From positions 62,001-126,000 of the forward strand of contig NZ_NFID01000003.1 of the NCBI RefSeq assembly GCF_002161595.1: a DNA stretch of 64,000 nt. The letters are read 5' to 3'. The position numbers were made by a program, and so were the translations under genes. This document shows positions 8,259 through 16,104 of the stretch, in pieces. Each line of letters starts with the position of its first letter. Position 1 is the stretch's first letter. The DNA is from Gemmiger sp. An50 (GTDB taxonomy: Bacteria > Bacillota > Clostridia > Oscillospirales > Ruminococcaceae). Below the pieces are notes generated by a model. It searched no databases. It saw only the letters and a program-made list of their open reading frames with translations, and was not told where the DNA came from.

Positions 8259-10091
8259 ATGTGTGGAATTGTTGGCTTTACCGGCATGCGCGCCGGGCGT
8301 GAAGCGATTTTGAAAGCAATGACCGACGCCATCGCCCACCGCGGGCCGGACGGCGAGGGCAGTTATTTCGGCAGCGGGGTGGCGCTGGGCCACCGGCGGC
8401 TGTCCATCATCGACCTGGCGGGCGGCGCCCAGCCCATGTTCAATGAGGATCAAAACCTGGCGGTTGTCTTCAACGGCGAGATCTACAACTTCATGGAGCT
8501 GCGCGCTCAGCTGGTGGAGGCGGGCCACACCTTCTCCACCGACCATTCGGACACCGAGGTCCTGCTCCACGGCTACGAGGAGTGGGGCGAGGGCATGCTG
8601 GCAAAGCTGCGGGGCATGTTCTCCTTTGCCATCTGGAATGAGGCCGAGCAGACCCTGTTCTGCGCCCGGGACCATTTCGGCATCAAGCCCTTCTACTACT
8701 ACCTCACCGACGAGGGCGAGCTGCTCTTCGGCAGCGAGATCAAGAGCTTTCTGGCCCATCCCGGCTTCAAAAAGGAGCTGAACCAGAGCCAGCTGGAGCT
8801 GTACCTGAGCTATCAGTATTCCCCGGGGGAGGACACCTTCTTTAAAGGCGTGAAAAAGCTGCTGCCCGCTCACAGCCTGCTGTGGAAGGCGGGCGAGGTG
8901 AACGTAAAGCGCTACTGGGAGCCCCGCTTTGAGCCCGAAGAGGGCAAGAGCCTCTCCGACTGGGAGAGCCGGGTGGAGGAGATCATGCGCCAGAGCGTGG
9001 CTGCTCACAAGATCAGCGACGTGGAGGTTGGCTCCTTTTTGTCCTCCGGTGTGGATTCCAGCTACATGGCCTACCTTGCCCATGTGGACAAGACCTTCAC
9101 CGTGGGCTTTGCCAACAAGCAGTATGACGAGACCGACTACGCCGCCGAGTTCAGCAAGTTCATGGGCGTGAAGAACTACGCCTACCGCATCGAGCCGGAG
9201 GAGTATTGGGAGAACCTGCCCCGCATCCAGTACCATATGGACGAGCCTCTGGCGGACGCCGCCAGTGTGGCCCTCTACTTCGTGAACCGGGAGGCGGCCA
9301 AGCAGGTGAAGGTCTGCCTGTCCGGCGAGGGCGCGGACGAGTTCTTCGGCGGCTATAACATTTATAAGGAGCCCTTCACCGTCTCCTGGTACGATCACAT
9401 CCCCCTGCCCATCCGGCGGGCCATTGGCGCGGTGGCAGAAAAGCTGCCCCCGGTGCACGGCGTGAACTTCCTGGTGCGGCGTTCCCGCCCGCTGGAGGAG
9501 CGCTACATCGGCAACACCAACCTGATGGGCGAACGGCGCAAAAAACAGCTGCTGAAAAACTATACTGGCGGCAAAAAACCGACCGATCTTTCCAAACTGT
9601 ATTTTAAAAAGACCGCCGGGCAGGACCCGGTGACCCGGATGCAGTACACCGACCTGCACCTGTGGATGGTGGGCGACATCCTTTTGAAGGCGGACAAGAT
9701 GAGCATGGCCAACAGTCTGGAGCTGCGGGTGCCCTTCCTGGACAAGGAGGTCTTCGAGGTGGCGCGGCACATCCCGGTGGAGTGCCGGGCGGACGCGGAC
9801 CACACCAAGATGGCCCTGCGGGGCGCGGCGGCCCGGAGCATTCCGGAAAAGACCGCCGACAAGAAAAAGCTGGGTTTCCCGGTGCCGGTGCGCGCCTGGC
9901 TGCGAGAGGAAAAATACGCGGCCATCGTGCGGGAAAAGTTTGAGAGCGAATCCGCCGAAAAATTCTTCAATACCCGCGAGCTGACCAAAATGCTGGACCA
10001 GCACATGAGCGAAAAGCGGGACAACTGGCGCCAGATCTGGTGTGTGTTCATGTTCCTGACCTGGTACGAGGAATACTTTGTGAAGCGTTGA
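8259..10091 (+). CDS. asnB: Glutamine-dependent asparagine synthetase-type amidotransferase (second copy)
   Basis: The 610-residue protein MCGIVGF... has Cys2 of the class II glutaminase domain, the HRGPDGEG and RLSIIDL motifs, and SSGVDSS of the ATP-pyrophosphatase synthetase domain. It is clearly homologous to the copy at 840-2693 but differs throughout, so this is an old duplication or separate acquisition. It lies 129 bases upstream of murE in the same direction. In Bacillus, lactobacilli and corynebacteria, AsnB-like enzymes amidate meso-diaminopimelate of peptidoglycan precursors. The murE neighbour makes this a reasonable hypothesis for the present copy; asparagine synthesis cannot be excluded. 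Confidence 0.93.
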   Translation: MCGIVGFTGMRAGREAILKAMTDAIAHRGPDGEGSYFGSGVALGHRRLSIIDLAGGAQPMFNEDQNLAVVFNGEIYNFMELRAQLVEAGHTFSTDHSDTEVLLHGYEEWGEGMLAKLRGMFSFAIWNEAEQTLFCARDHFGIKPFYYYLTDEGELLFGSEIKSFLAHPGFKKELNQSQLELYLSYQYSPGEDTFFKGVKKLLPAHSLLWKAGEVNVKRYWEPRFEPEEGKSLSDWESRVEEIMRQSVAAHKISDVEVGSFLSSGVDSSYMAYLAHVDKTFTVGFANKQYDETDYAAEFSKFMGVKNYAYRIEPEEYWENLPRIQYHMDEPLADAASVALYFVNREAAKQVKVCLSGEGADEFFGGYNIYKEPFTVSWYDHIPLPIRRAIGAVAEKLPPVHGVNFLVRRSRPLEERYIGNTNLMGERRKKQLLKNYTGGKKPTDLSKLYFKKTAGQDPVTRMQYTDLHLWMVGDILLKADKMSMANSLELRVPFLDKEVFEVARHIPVECRADADHTKMALRGAAARSIPEKTADKKKLGFPVPVRAWLREEKYAAIVREKFESESAEKFFNTRELTKMLDQHMSEKRDNWRQIWCVFMFLTWYEEYFVKR

Positions 10092-10220
10092 GCTTCCCAC
10101 CGCCCCGGCAAAAAGCGGCAAGGCCGCGCTGCCGGGCGCATACATAAAAGCAGGGGCCTGCCCGAGGTGGGCGCGCCCACTGCACATTGATCCCAAATCA
10201 AGCAGAGGGGGCATTTGACC

Positions 10221-11699
10221 ATGAAATTACAAGAACTGCTCAATGGGCTGGACTACACGCTGGTGCAGGGCAACCTGGACACCGAAGTGGTGGACATCGC
10301 CTACGATTCCCGCAAGGTACAGCCCGGCTGGGCCTTCGTGTGCATCGTGGGCACCAACCGGGACAGCCACGACTACGCCATGGATGTGGCGGAGCAGGGC
10401 GCTTCGGTGCTGGTGATCGAGCACAAGCTGGACGAGGTGCCCCAGGGCGTGACGGTGGTGCAGGTGGAAAGCAGCCGCCGGGCGCTGGCGCTTTTGTCCT
10501 GCAACTACTTCGGCCGGCCTGCTGAAAAGCTGATCACCATCGGCGTGACCGGCACCAAGGGCAAGACCACCACCGCCCACATGATCCATTCCGTGATGAA
10601 CGCGGGCGGCCACAAGTGCGGCATCATCGGCACCAACGGCGTGGCCTACCCGGGAGTAAACCGGGCGCTGATCAATACCACCCCGGAAAGCTACGAGCTG
10701 CAGAAAATGTTCTGCGAGATGCTGGCCGCAGGGTGCGACAGCGTGGTGATGGAGGTCTCCAGCCAGGGCCTGATGATGGACCGGGTCACCGGCATCCATT
10801 TCAAGGTGGGCGTATTCACCAACCTGTACCCGGACCACATCGGCGGCCCGGGCGAGCATGCCAGCTTTGAGGAATACCGGGCTTGGAAGGGCCAGCTGTT
10901 CCGCCGGTGCGATGTGGGCGTGGTGAATGTGGACGACAAGAACTGCAGCACCCTGCTGGCGGGCCACACCTGCAAGCTGGTCACCTACGGCATGCATCGC
11001 GAGGCGGACTTCCGGGCCAGCGAGCTGCACCTGCTGCGGCAGGAAAACTTCCTGGGCATCCGGTTCCATGTGTCCGGCCGGGAGGATATGGACGTGAAGG
11101 TGAACATGCCCGGCGAGTTCAGCGTGTACAACAGCCTGGCCGCCATCGCGGTGGGCCGTGTGCTGGGCGTTGCCCACGACGCCATCCACGACGGGCTGAT
11201 GAACATCTCGGTCAAGGGCCGGGTGGAGCTGGTACCGGTGAGCAAGGACTTCACCGTGCTCATCGACTTTGCCCACAACGAGGCCGGTGCCGAGAGCCTG
11301 CTCTCCACCCTGCGGGCTTATGAGCCCAAGCGGCTGGTGGTGCTGTTCGGCTGTGGCGGTGACCGCAGCCGCCTGCGCCGCTACGGCATGGGCGAGGTGG
11401 CTAGCCGCAAGGCGGATTTCCTGATCCTCACCGAGGACAACAACCGCTTTGAGTCGGTGGAGCAGATCATCAAGGACATCAAGATCGGCATCGCCCAGGG
11501 TAACCCGGACGTGCCCTATGTGGAGATCCCGGATCGTCTGGACGCGCTGCATTACGCGCTGGACCATGCCCAGAAGGGCGATTTGATCGCGGTGATCGGC
11601 AAAGGCCACGAGACCTACCGGGACCGGATGGGCAAAAAGACCCCCTTCCTGGAGCGGGAGCTGATTCTGGAATACGCGGCCCAGATCGGGCTGAAATGA
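10221..11699 (+). CDS. murE: UDP-N-acetylmuramoyl-tripeptide synthetase (MurE)
   Basis: This cytoplasmic Mur ligase adds the third stem residue to UDP-MurNAc-dipeptide. The 492-residue protein has the Mur N-domain, the P-loop GTKGKTTT (about residues 110-117), SSQGL, and a C-domain with FGCGGDRSRLRR. The motif that selects the amino acid reads DNNR, whereas meso-DAP enzymes normally read DNPR. The Arg that contacts DAP is kept but the Pro is changed, so DAP is likely but not certain. ATG at 10221 is preferred because AGAGGGG is nine bases upstream; an in-frame TTG at 10215 is too close to it. The asnB upstream may act on the same precursor. Confidence 0.92.
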   Translation: MKLQELLNGLDYTLVQGNLDTEVVDIAYDSRKVQPGWAFVCIVGTNRDSHDYAMDVAEQGASVLVIEHKLDEVPQGVTVVQVESSRRALALLSCNYFGRPAEKLITIGVTGTKGKTTTAHMIHSVMNAGGHKCGIIGTNGVAYPGVNRALINTTPESYELQKMFCEMLAAGCDSVVMEVSSQGLMMDRVTGIHFKVGVFTNLYPDHIGGPGEHASFEEYRAWKGQLFRRCDVGVVNVDDKNCSTLLAGHTCKLVTYGMHREADFRASELHLLRQENFLGIRFHVSGREDMDVKVNMPGEFSVYNSLAAIAVGRVLGVAHDAIHDGLMNISVKGRVELVPVSKDFTVLIDFAHNEAGAESLLSTLRAYEPKRLVVLFGCGGDRSRLRRYGMGEVASRKADFLILTEDNNRFESVEQIIKDIKIGIAQGNPDVPYVEIPDRLDALHYALDHAQKGDLIAVIGKGHETYRDRMGKKTPFLERELILEYAAQIGLK

Positions 11700-11790
11700 C
11701 CCCTGCCGCCCGGACGGGCGGCCACGCCGGGGCGGCTTTGCCAACAAGCAGCCCCGGCCATTCTATCGAAAGAAGGCAGGAAAACGACCT

Positions 11791-13548
11791 ATGGCCATTC
11801 TTGGCATCGACCTTGGAACCACCAACAGTCTGGCCGCCGTCTGGAAGGACGGCCGCAGCCAGCTGATCCCCAACGCCTACGGCGAGACTCTGACCCCCAG
11901 CGCGGTGAGCATCGATGAGGACGGCACCGTGCTGGTGGGCGCGCCCGCCCGGGAGCGGCTGGTCAGCCACCCGGAGCGCAGCGCCACCGCGTTCAAGCGC
12001 AGCATGGGCACCGACCGGGTGTTCACCCTGGCCGGGCGGGAATACAGCCCGGAGGAGCTGTCCGCCCTGGTGCTGCGCCAGCTCAAGCAGGACGCCGAGG
12101 CCTTTCTGGGCGAGCCGGTCACCGAAGCGGTGGTCAGCGTGCCCGCCTACTTCAACCATGCCCAGCGGGCTGCCACCAAGCGGGCGGGCCAGCTGGCCGG
12201 CCTGACTGTGGACCGGCTCATCAACGAGCCCAGCGCCGCCGCGCTGGCCTGCTACGACCCGGAAAAGGGCGACGCGGCCTTTCTGGTCTACGACTTCGGC
12301 GGCGGTACGCTGGATGTCTCGGTGGTGGACTGCTTTGAGAACGTGGTGAACATTCTGGCTGTCAGCGGCGACAACGCCCTGGGCGGCAACGACTTCGACG
12401 CGGCCATCGCCCACATGTACTGCCAGAAAAACGGCATCGACTATCAGGCGCTGCAGCCCCGCCAGCGGGCGATCCTGCTGCGGCAGGCCGAGCAGTGCAA
12501 GCAGACTCTGACCCAGTCTCCCATGGCGCTGATGGTACTGGAGCTGGATGGCCTGAAGGGCTCCATGGCCCTCACCGGTCAGATGCTCATTCAGCAGGCC
12601 CAGACCCTGTTCAGCCGCATGCGCACTCCGCTGCTGCGGGCCTTGAAGGACAGCGGCCTTTCCCCCAGCGAGCTGCAGGCGGTGGTGCCGGTGGGCGGCA
12701 GCTGCAAGATGCCGGTGGTGCGCCAGTACTTAAACCACCTGCTGGGCCAGAAGCTGGCCAACCCTGGCAGCCCGGACACGGTGGTGGCCCTGGGCGCGGG
12801 TATGTATGCCGCCATGAAGGAGCGCCGCACCGAGGTGAAGGAGCTGGTCCTCACCGACATCTGCCCCTTTACCCTGGGTGTGGGCGTGTACAACCCGGCG
12901 GATGAGGACAACCTGCTCATGAGCCCCATCATCGAGCGCAACAGCGCCCTGCCCACCAGCAAGGTGGAGCGGTACTATACCACCAGCGACGGCCAGACCC
13001 GGCTGCGCATCCAGGTGTTCCAGGGCGAGGAGATGTATTGCCGCGAGAACCAGAAGCTGGGCGAGCTGGATCTGCCGGTGCCCGCCGCCCCCGCCGGAAA
13101 AGAGGGCGCGGACGTGCGCTTTACCTATGATATCAACGGCATTCTGGAGGTGGAGGCCACCAGTCTGACCACCGGCCGCACCATCAGCACCGTTCTGGTG
13201 GGTCAGGGCAGCGGCCTGACCGAGGAGCAGGCCCGCCGCCGCCTGAAGGAGCTGGAGGGACTGAAGATCCACCCCCGGGACCAGCAGGAAAACCGCCTGC
13301 TGCTGGCCAAGGGCGAACGCCTGTGGCAGGAGGCCCTGGGCGAGGAGCGCCAGATCATCGGCCAGGCGGTGCAGCTGTTCGGCGAGGCGCTGGCCAGCCA
13401 GGAGAACGGACGTATCCTGCGGGCCCGGGCACGCATCAAGGACCTGCTGGACCGGCTGGAGGCCGGTCTCTCGCTGGAAGGGCTGGATTTTTCCGGCTTT
13501 GACGATCCGGACGATGAACCGGATGAGGATGAGGACGAAACGCTATGA
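11791..13548 (+). CDS. Hsp70-family chaperone, HscC-like
   Basis: The 585-residue protein has the Hsp70 nucleotide-binding domain: LGIDLGTTNS at the N-terminus, VYDFGGGTLDVSVVD and a VPVGGSCKMP adenosine-site motif. A beta substrate-binding domain and a short helical tail ending in acidic Asp/Glu residues follow. It is shorter than DnaK and lacks the long lid, matching the HscC group of specialised Hsp70s. It overlaps by four bases (ATGA) with a membrane J-domain gene, so the two are translationally coupled and very likely form a chaperone pair at the membrane, as proposed for HscC with DjlB/DjlC. Clients are unknown. Confidence 0.88.
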   Translation: MAILGIDLGTTNSLAAVWKDGRSQLIPNAYGETLTPSAVSIDEDGTVLVGAPARERLVSHPERSATAFKRSMGTDRVFTLAGREYSPEELSALVLRQLKQDAEAFLGEPVTEAVVSVPAYFNHAQRAATKRAGQLAGLTVDRLINEPSAAALACYDPEKGDAAFLVYDFGGGTLDVSVVDCFENVVNILAVSGDNALGGNDFDAAIAHMYCQKNGIDYQALQPRQRAILLRQAEQCKQTLTQSPMALMVLELDGLKGSMALTGQMLIQQAQTLFSRMRTPLLRALKDSGLSPSELQAVVPVGGSCKMPVVRQYLNHLLGQKLANPGSPDTVVALGAGMYAAMKERRTEVKELVLTDICPFTLGVGVYNPADEDNLLMSPIIERNSALPTSKVERYYTTSDGQTRLRIQVFQGEEMYCRENQKLGELDLPVPAAPAGKEGADVRFTYDINGILEVEATSLTTGRTISTVLVGQGSGLTEEQARRRLKELEGLKIHPRDQQENRLLLAKGERLWQEALGEERQIIGQAVQLFGEALASQENGRILRARARIKDLLDRLEAGLSLEGLDFSGFDDPDDEPDEDEDETL

Positions 13549-14519
13549 GCATCTGGGAGGTTTTGGGCATTGCGCCCACCACCGATAAGGCGGCCATCCG
13601 GCACGCCTATGCGCAGAAAACACGCACCTGCCACCCGGAAGAGGACCCGGAGGGCTTTGACGCGCTGCATAAAGCCTTCACCGCCGCCATGCGGGCTGCC
13701 CGCCAGGGCGTGAGCATGGCAGTGATGGAGCAGGAGAGCCCCGCCGCCCCTGCGGCGCCCGCCGTTTCTCCCCAGCAAAACAGCGCCGAGGCCCGCCGCG
13801 CCGCCGCAAAGGCCGCCCGGGCCGCCCGCCGTGCCGCGGAGCAGCAGGCGGTGGAGCAGTATGCCAGCCGGGCCCAGCGCCGGGCGGGCAAGATCATCCA
13901 GTTGGGCCAGGGCGAGCAGGAGGAGGGCCAGCAGTTCGACTTCGCGGCGGTGGATGCCGCCCCGGCCCAGGCTGCGCCGGAGCAGAAGGCCGAGCCGGAC
14001 CGCCCGCTCACCCACGAGGAGCAGGCCTGGCGCAACGGCCCGGCCCCCGCGCCCGCGCCCGAGCCGCAGGAACAGTCAAAGCAGCCGGAGCGGCAGCCCG
14101 TCTACCGGCAGCCATTGCCCGAATACCAGCCGGTGGAGACCGTTTCCAGGCTCCGGTCCGGCAAGGGCTGGCGCGTGGCCTCGCTGGTTCTGGCAGCAGG
14201 GGTCCTGCTCCAGCTGGTTCGTGGCGGTTTTGTCAGCGCCACTTTGCTGCTCATCGCCCTTTGCTGGTGCAGCATGCAGGGCGCACGGGTGGACTGGACC
14301 CAGCCCCGGCCCCGCAGGCGGATCATGGGTCTGTGGGGCGTGGGCGTGGTACTGCTTCCCGTGCTCTGGTTCTTCGTCATGACCGTCACCTGGGGCCTGC
14401 ATGGCGCACAGGACGCCGCGCTGGACTATGCGGTGGGCTCTATCTTTTTAAGCACTCTGGCGGCCCCCTTCGGCCTTTGCTCCACCCTGGTGGCAAGGCA
14501 GCGGGCCAACCGCCTGTAA
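13545..14519 (+). CDS. Membrane-anchored J-domain protein with HPE instead of HPD
   Basis: The first 50 residues form a J-like domain (WEVLGIAPTTDKAAIRHAYA...), but the loop motif reads CHPEEDPEGF, so the catalytic HPD is HPE. An Ala/Arg-rich and then Pro/Glu-rich linker follows to about residue 200. The C-terminal third contains three or four membrane helices. Variant J domains of this sort occur in DjlB/DjlC-like partners of HscC. Overlap with the upstream Hsp70 gene supports a dedicated pair. The domain orientation, with the J domain at the N-terminus, suggests it faces the cytoplasm. A strong terminator follows directly. Confidence 0.8.
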   Translation: MSIWEVLGIAPTTDKAAIRHAYAQKTRTCHPEEDPEGFDALHKAFTAAMRAARQGVSMAVMEQESPAAPAAPAVSPQQNSAEARRAAAKAARAARRAAEQQAVEQYASRAQRRAGKIIQLGQGEQEEGQQFDFAAVDAAPAQAAPEQKAEPDRPLTHEEQAWRNGPAPAPAPEPQEQSKQPERQPVYRQPLPEYQPVETVSRLRSGKGWRVASLVLAAGVLLQLVRGGFVSATLLLIALCWCSMQGARVDWTQPRPRRRIMGLWGVGVVLLPVLWFFVMTVTWGLHGAQDAALDYAVGSIFLSTLAAPFGLCSTLVARQRANRL

Positions 14520-14531
14520 AAACACATCACA

Positions 14532-14577
14532 GCCCCCCTTCGGCTCATATAAATGAGCGAAGGGGGGCGATTTTTTT
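14532..14577 (+). terminator. Terminator after the Hsp70/J-protein operon
   Basis: A long stem (GCCCCCCTTCG-CTCAT with complement, loop ATAA) is followed by seven T. It lies only 38 bases before the PBP start, so the PBP needs readthrough or a promoter inside this short gap; none was recognised. Confidence 0.88.
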
Positions 14578-14614
14578 GCAAAAACAAACACCGCAGGCCG
14601 CCCAGGACCGGGGA

Positions 14615-15973
14615 ATGAAGCTGCGCACCCGGCTGGCGGCCGGTTTTTTTGTAGCCGTGTGCTTTTCCACCCTGGTGGGGCGGCTTTGGTATTTACAGAT
14701 CCATGAATACGACTTTTACGCCCAGCGGGCTGCGGGCCAGCAATTGCGGGACAGTGTGGTCCCCGCACCGAGAGGAGATATTCTGGACGCAAACGGCACC
14801 CCGCTGGCGGTGTCCGCCAGCTGCTGGACCATCCGGGCAGTGCCCCGGGAGATGGCGGACGAGGATGTGGCCGAAGCCGCCGCCGCGCTGGCGCAGCTTC
14901 TGGAGCTGGACGAAGCGGATGTGCTGGAAAAGCTAAGCCAGCGCAAAAGCAACGACGCGCTGCTCAAGCGCCGGGTGAATCAGGAAACCGCCGACGCGGT
15001 GCGCGCCGCCTGTCTGGAGAACGACTGGCAGGGCATCCTCATCTTGCAGGACACCAAGCGCTGGTACCCGGAGGGGGATTTTGCCGCCAGCCTGCTGGGC
15101 TTCACCAACGTGGACAATCAGGGCGTGGCCGGGCTGGAACTGGAATACAACAGCCTGCTCACCGGGCAGGACGGCCGGGTGCTCAGCGCCAAGAACGCCT
15201 GGGGCTACGACATGCCCACCGACTACGACACCTATGTGGAGCCGGTGCAGGGCAACAGTCTGAAGCTCACGGTGGACGCGAACATCCAGCATTATCTGGA
15301 AAACTATCTTTCCGCCGCGGTGAAGGAGTACAGCGTTTCCGCCCGCGGGGTGGGCATCGTGATGGAGGTGGACACCGGACGCATCCTGGCCATCTCCACA
15401 AAGCCCGACTACGACCCCAACGAGCCCCGGGTGATCCAGGACGAAGCCCTGCGCGCCCAGGTGGATTCCCTCACCGGCGAGGAGAGGGCCCAGGCCCTCA
15501 CCCTGGCCCAGCAGACCCAGTGGCGGAACAAGGCGGTGAGCGATCTGTACGAGCCCGGCTCGGTGTTCAAGCTCATCACCGCTGCCGCCGCGCTGGACGC
15601 GGGCGTGGTCACCACCGGCGACAGCTTTTTCTGTGGAGAGTCCTACGGGGTGTCGGGGGTGCACTTCCACTGCGCCAACCGGAACCAGCACGGACCCCAG
15701 AACCTGGCCCAGGCACTGCAGAACAGCTGCAACCAGAGCTTCATCCAGATCGGCCAGCGGCTGGGGAAAGATGCCTTCTGCGATTACTTTGCGGCCTTTG
15801 GGCTGCGGGAGGCCACCGGCATCGACCTGCCCGCCGAACCCGCCAAAAGCGAGTTTTACACCGCCGACCGGATGGGTCCGGCGAATGGTTTGACCAAAAC
15901 GCCGCATGCCCGTTTTTTTCAGCGCATAGAATGGCTGCAAAGGCAAAGGACGAAAGGGGGAGCGGCGGTTTGA
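14615..15973 (+). CDS. Class B penicillin-binding protein, 5' half, interrupted by a 12.2-kb element (SpoVD/FtsI-like)
   Basis: Residues 1-419 are the native N-terminal part: a cytoplasmic stub, one membrane helix (about 8-25), the PBP dimerisation domain (PRGDILDANG) and the start of the transpeptidase domain. The catalytic SVFK (Ser316) and SCN (371-373) are present. From position 15874 the sequence becomes element DNA and the frame runs out after about 32 foreign codons, so the KSGT motif is missing and the product cannot be a working transpeptidase. The rest of the gene lies at 28104-29048. Joined at the shared GG, the two parts give 2205 bases, an uninterrupted 734-residue PBP. The start is ATG with a weak AGGA upstream. 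Division PBP and sporulation PBP cannot be told apart by sequence. Confidence 0.9.
   Translation: MKLRTRLAAGFFVAVCFSTLVGRLWYLQIHEYDFYAQRAAGQQLRDSVVPAPRGDILDANGTPLAVSASCWTIRAVPREMADEDVAEAAAALAQLLELDEADVLEKLSQRKSNDALLKRRVNQETADAVRAACLENDWQGILILQDTKRWYPEGDFAASLLGFTNVDNQGVAGLELEYNSLLTGQDGRVLSAKNAWGYDMPTDYDTYVEPVQGNSLKLTVDANIQHYLENYLSAAVKEYSVSARGVGIVMEVDTGRILAISTKPDYDPNEPRVIQDEALRAQVDSLTGEERAQALTLAQQTQWRNKAVSDLYEPGSVFKLITAAAALDAGVVTTGDSFFCGESYGVSGVHFHCANRNQHGPQNLAQALQNSCNQSFIQIGQRLGKDAFCDYFAAFGLREATGIDLPAEPAKSEFYTADRMGPANGLTKTPHARFFQRIEWLQRQRTKGGAAV
15865..15900 (+). other. attL, left recombination site of the element
   Basis: CCGGAT-GG-GTCCGG (15868-15881) is an imperfect palindrome centred on GG. 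The right arm continues into the element and ends TTGACCAAAAC (15890-15900), the inverted counterpart of GTTTTAGTCCAA at the other end. The left arm is PBP coding sequence. Confidence 0.8.
15904..15932 (+). promoter_or_regulatory. Putative sigma-E-type promoter of the recombinase operon
   Basis: GCATGCC (15904-15910), a 14-base spacer, and CATAGAAT (15925-15932) resemble the mother-cell sigma-E consensus (KMATATW, 13-15 bases, CATACAMT). The -10 differs at one position and the -35 at more. The predicted start gives a leader with AAGGGGG before the TTG at 15970. The same layout occurs before spoIIID at 44070-44098. No good sigma-A promoter is seen here. Confidence 0.5.
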
Positions 15974-16104
15974 AGCAGCATCTGGAGGTGGAGCTGGTGT
16001 TTGAGGAGAACAGCCCGGCGATGGAGGAGCTGGTCTGGCAGTTTCTTTGCCGGAGCGCGGCGCTCTGGCAGGAGGAGTGGGAACAGGAGGTGGAAAAGAG
16101 ATGA
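15970..16104 (+). CDS. Small 44-residue protein coupled to the recombinase; candidate directionality factor
   Basis: A TTG start is preceded at good distance by a strong GAAAGGGGG ribosome site, and the stop overlaps the recombinase ATG by four bases (ATGA). The product is short, acidic, Trp/Glu-rich and probably helical (about 44 residues, MKQHLEVELVFEEN...). I recognise no family. A tiny protein translated together with a large serine recombinase and lying directly inside attL would suit a recombination directionality factor, which lets such enzymes excise as well as integrate. That role is inferred only from position and size. Confidence 0.6.
   Translation: MKQHLEVELVFEENSPAMEELVWQFLCRSAALWQEEWEQEVEKR

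Noticed and set aside
8103-10214. A 703-codon minus-strand open frame
   Set aside because: Antisense shadow of the second asnB with the same composition artefact.
14615-15973. Simple frameshifted or decayed PBP pseudogene
   Set aside because: Both halves are well conserved, the join is in frame to the base, and att palindromes plus a recombinase explain the split better.
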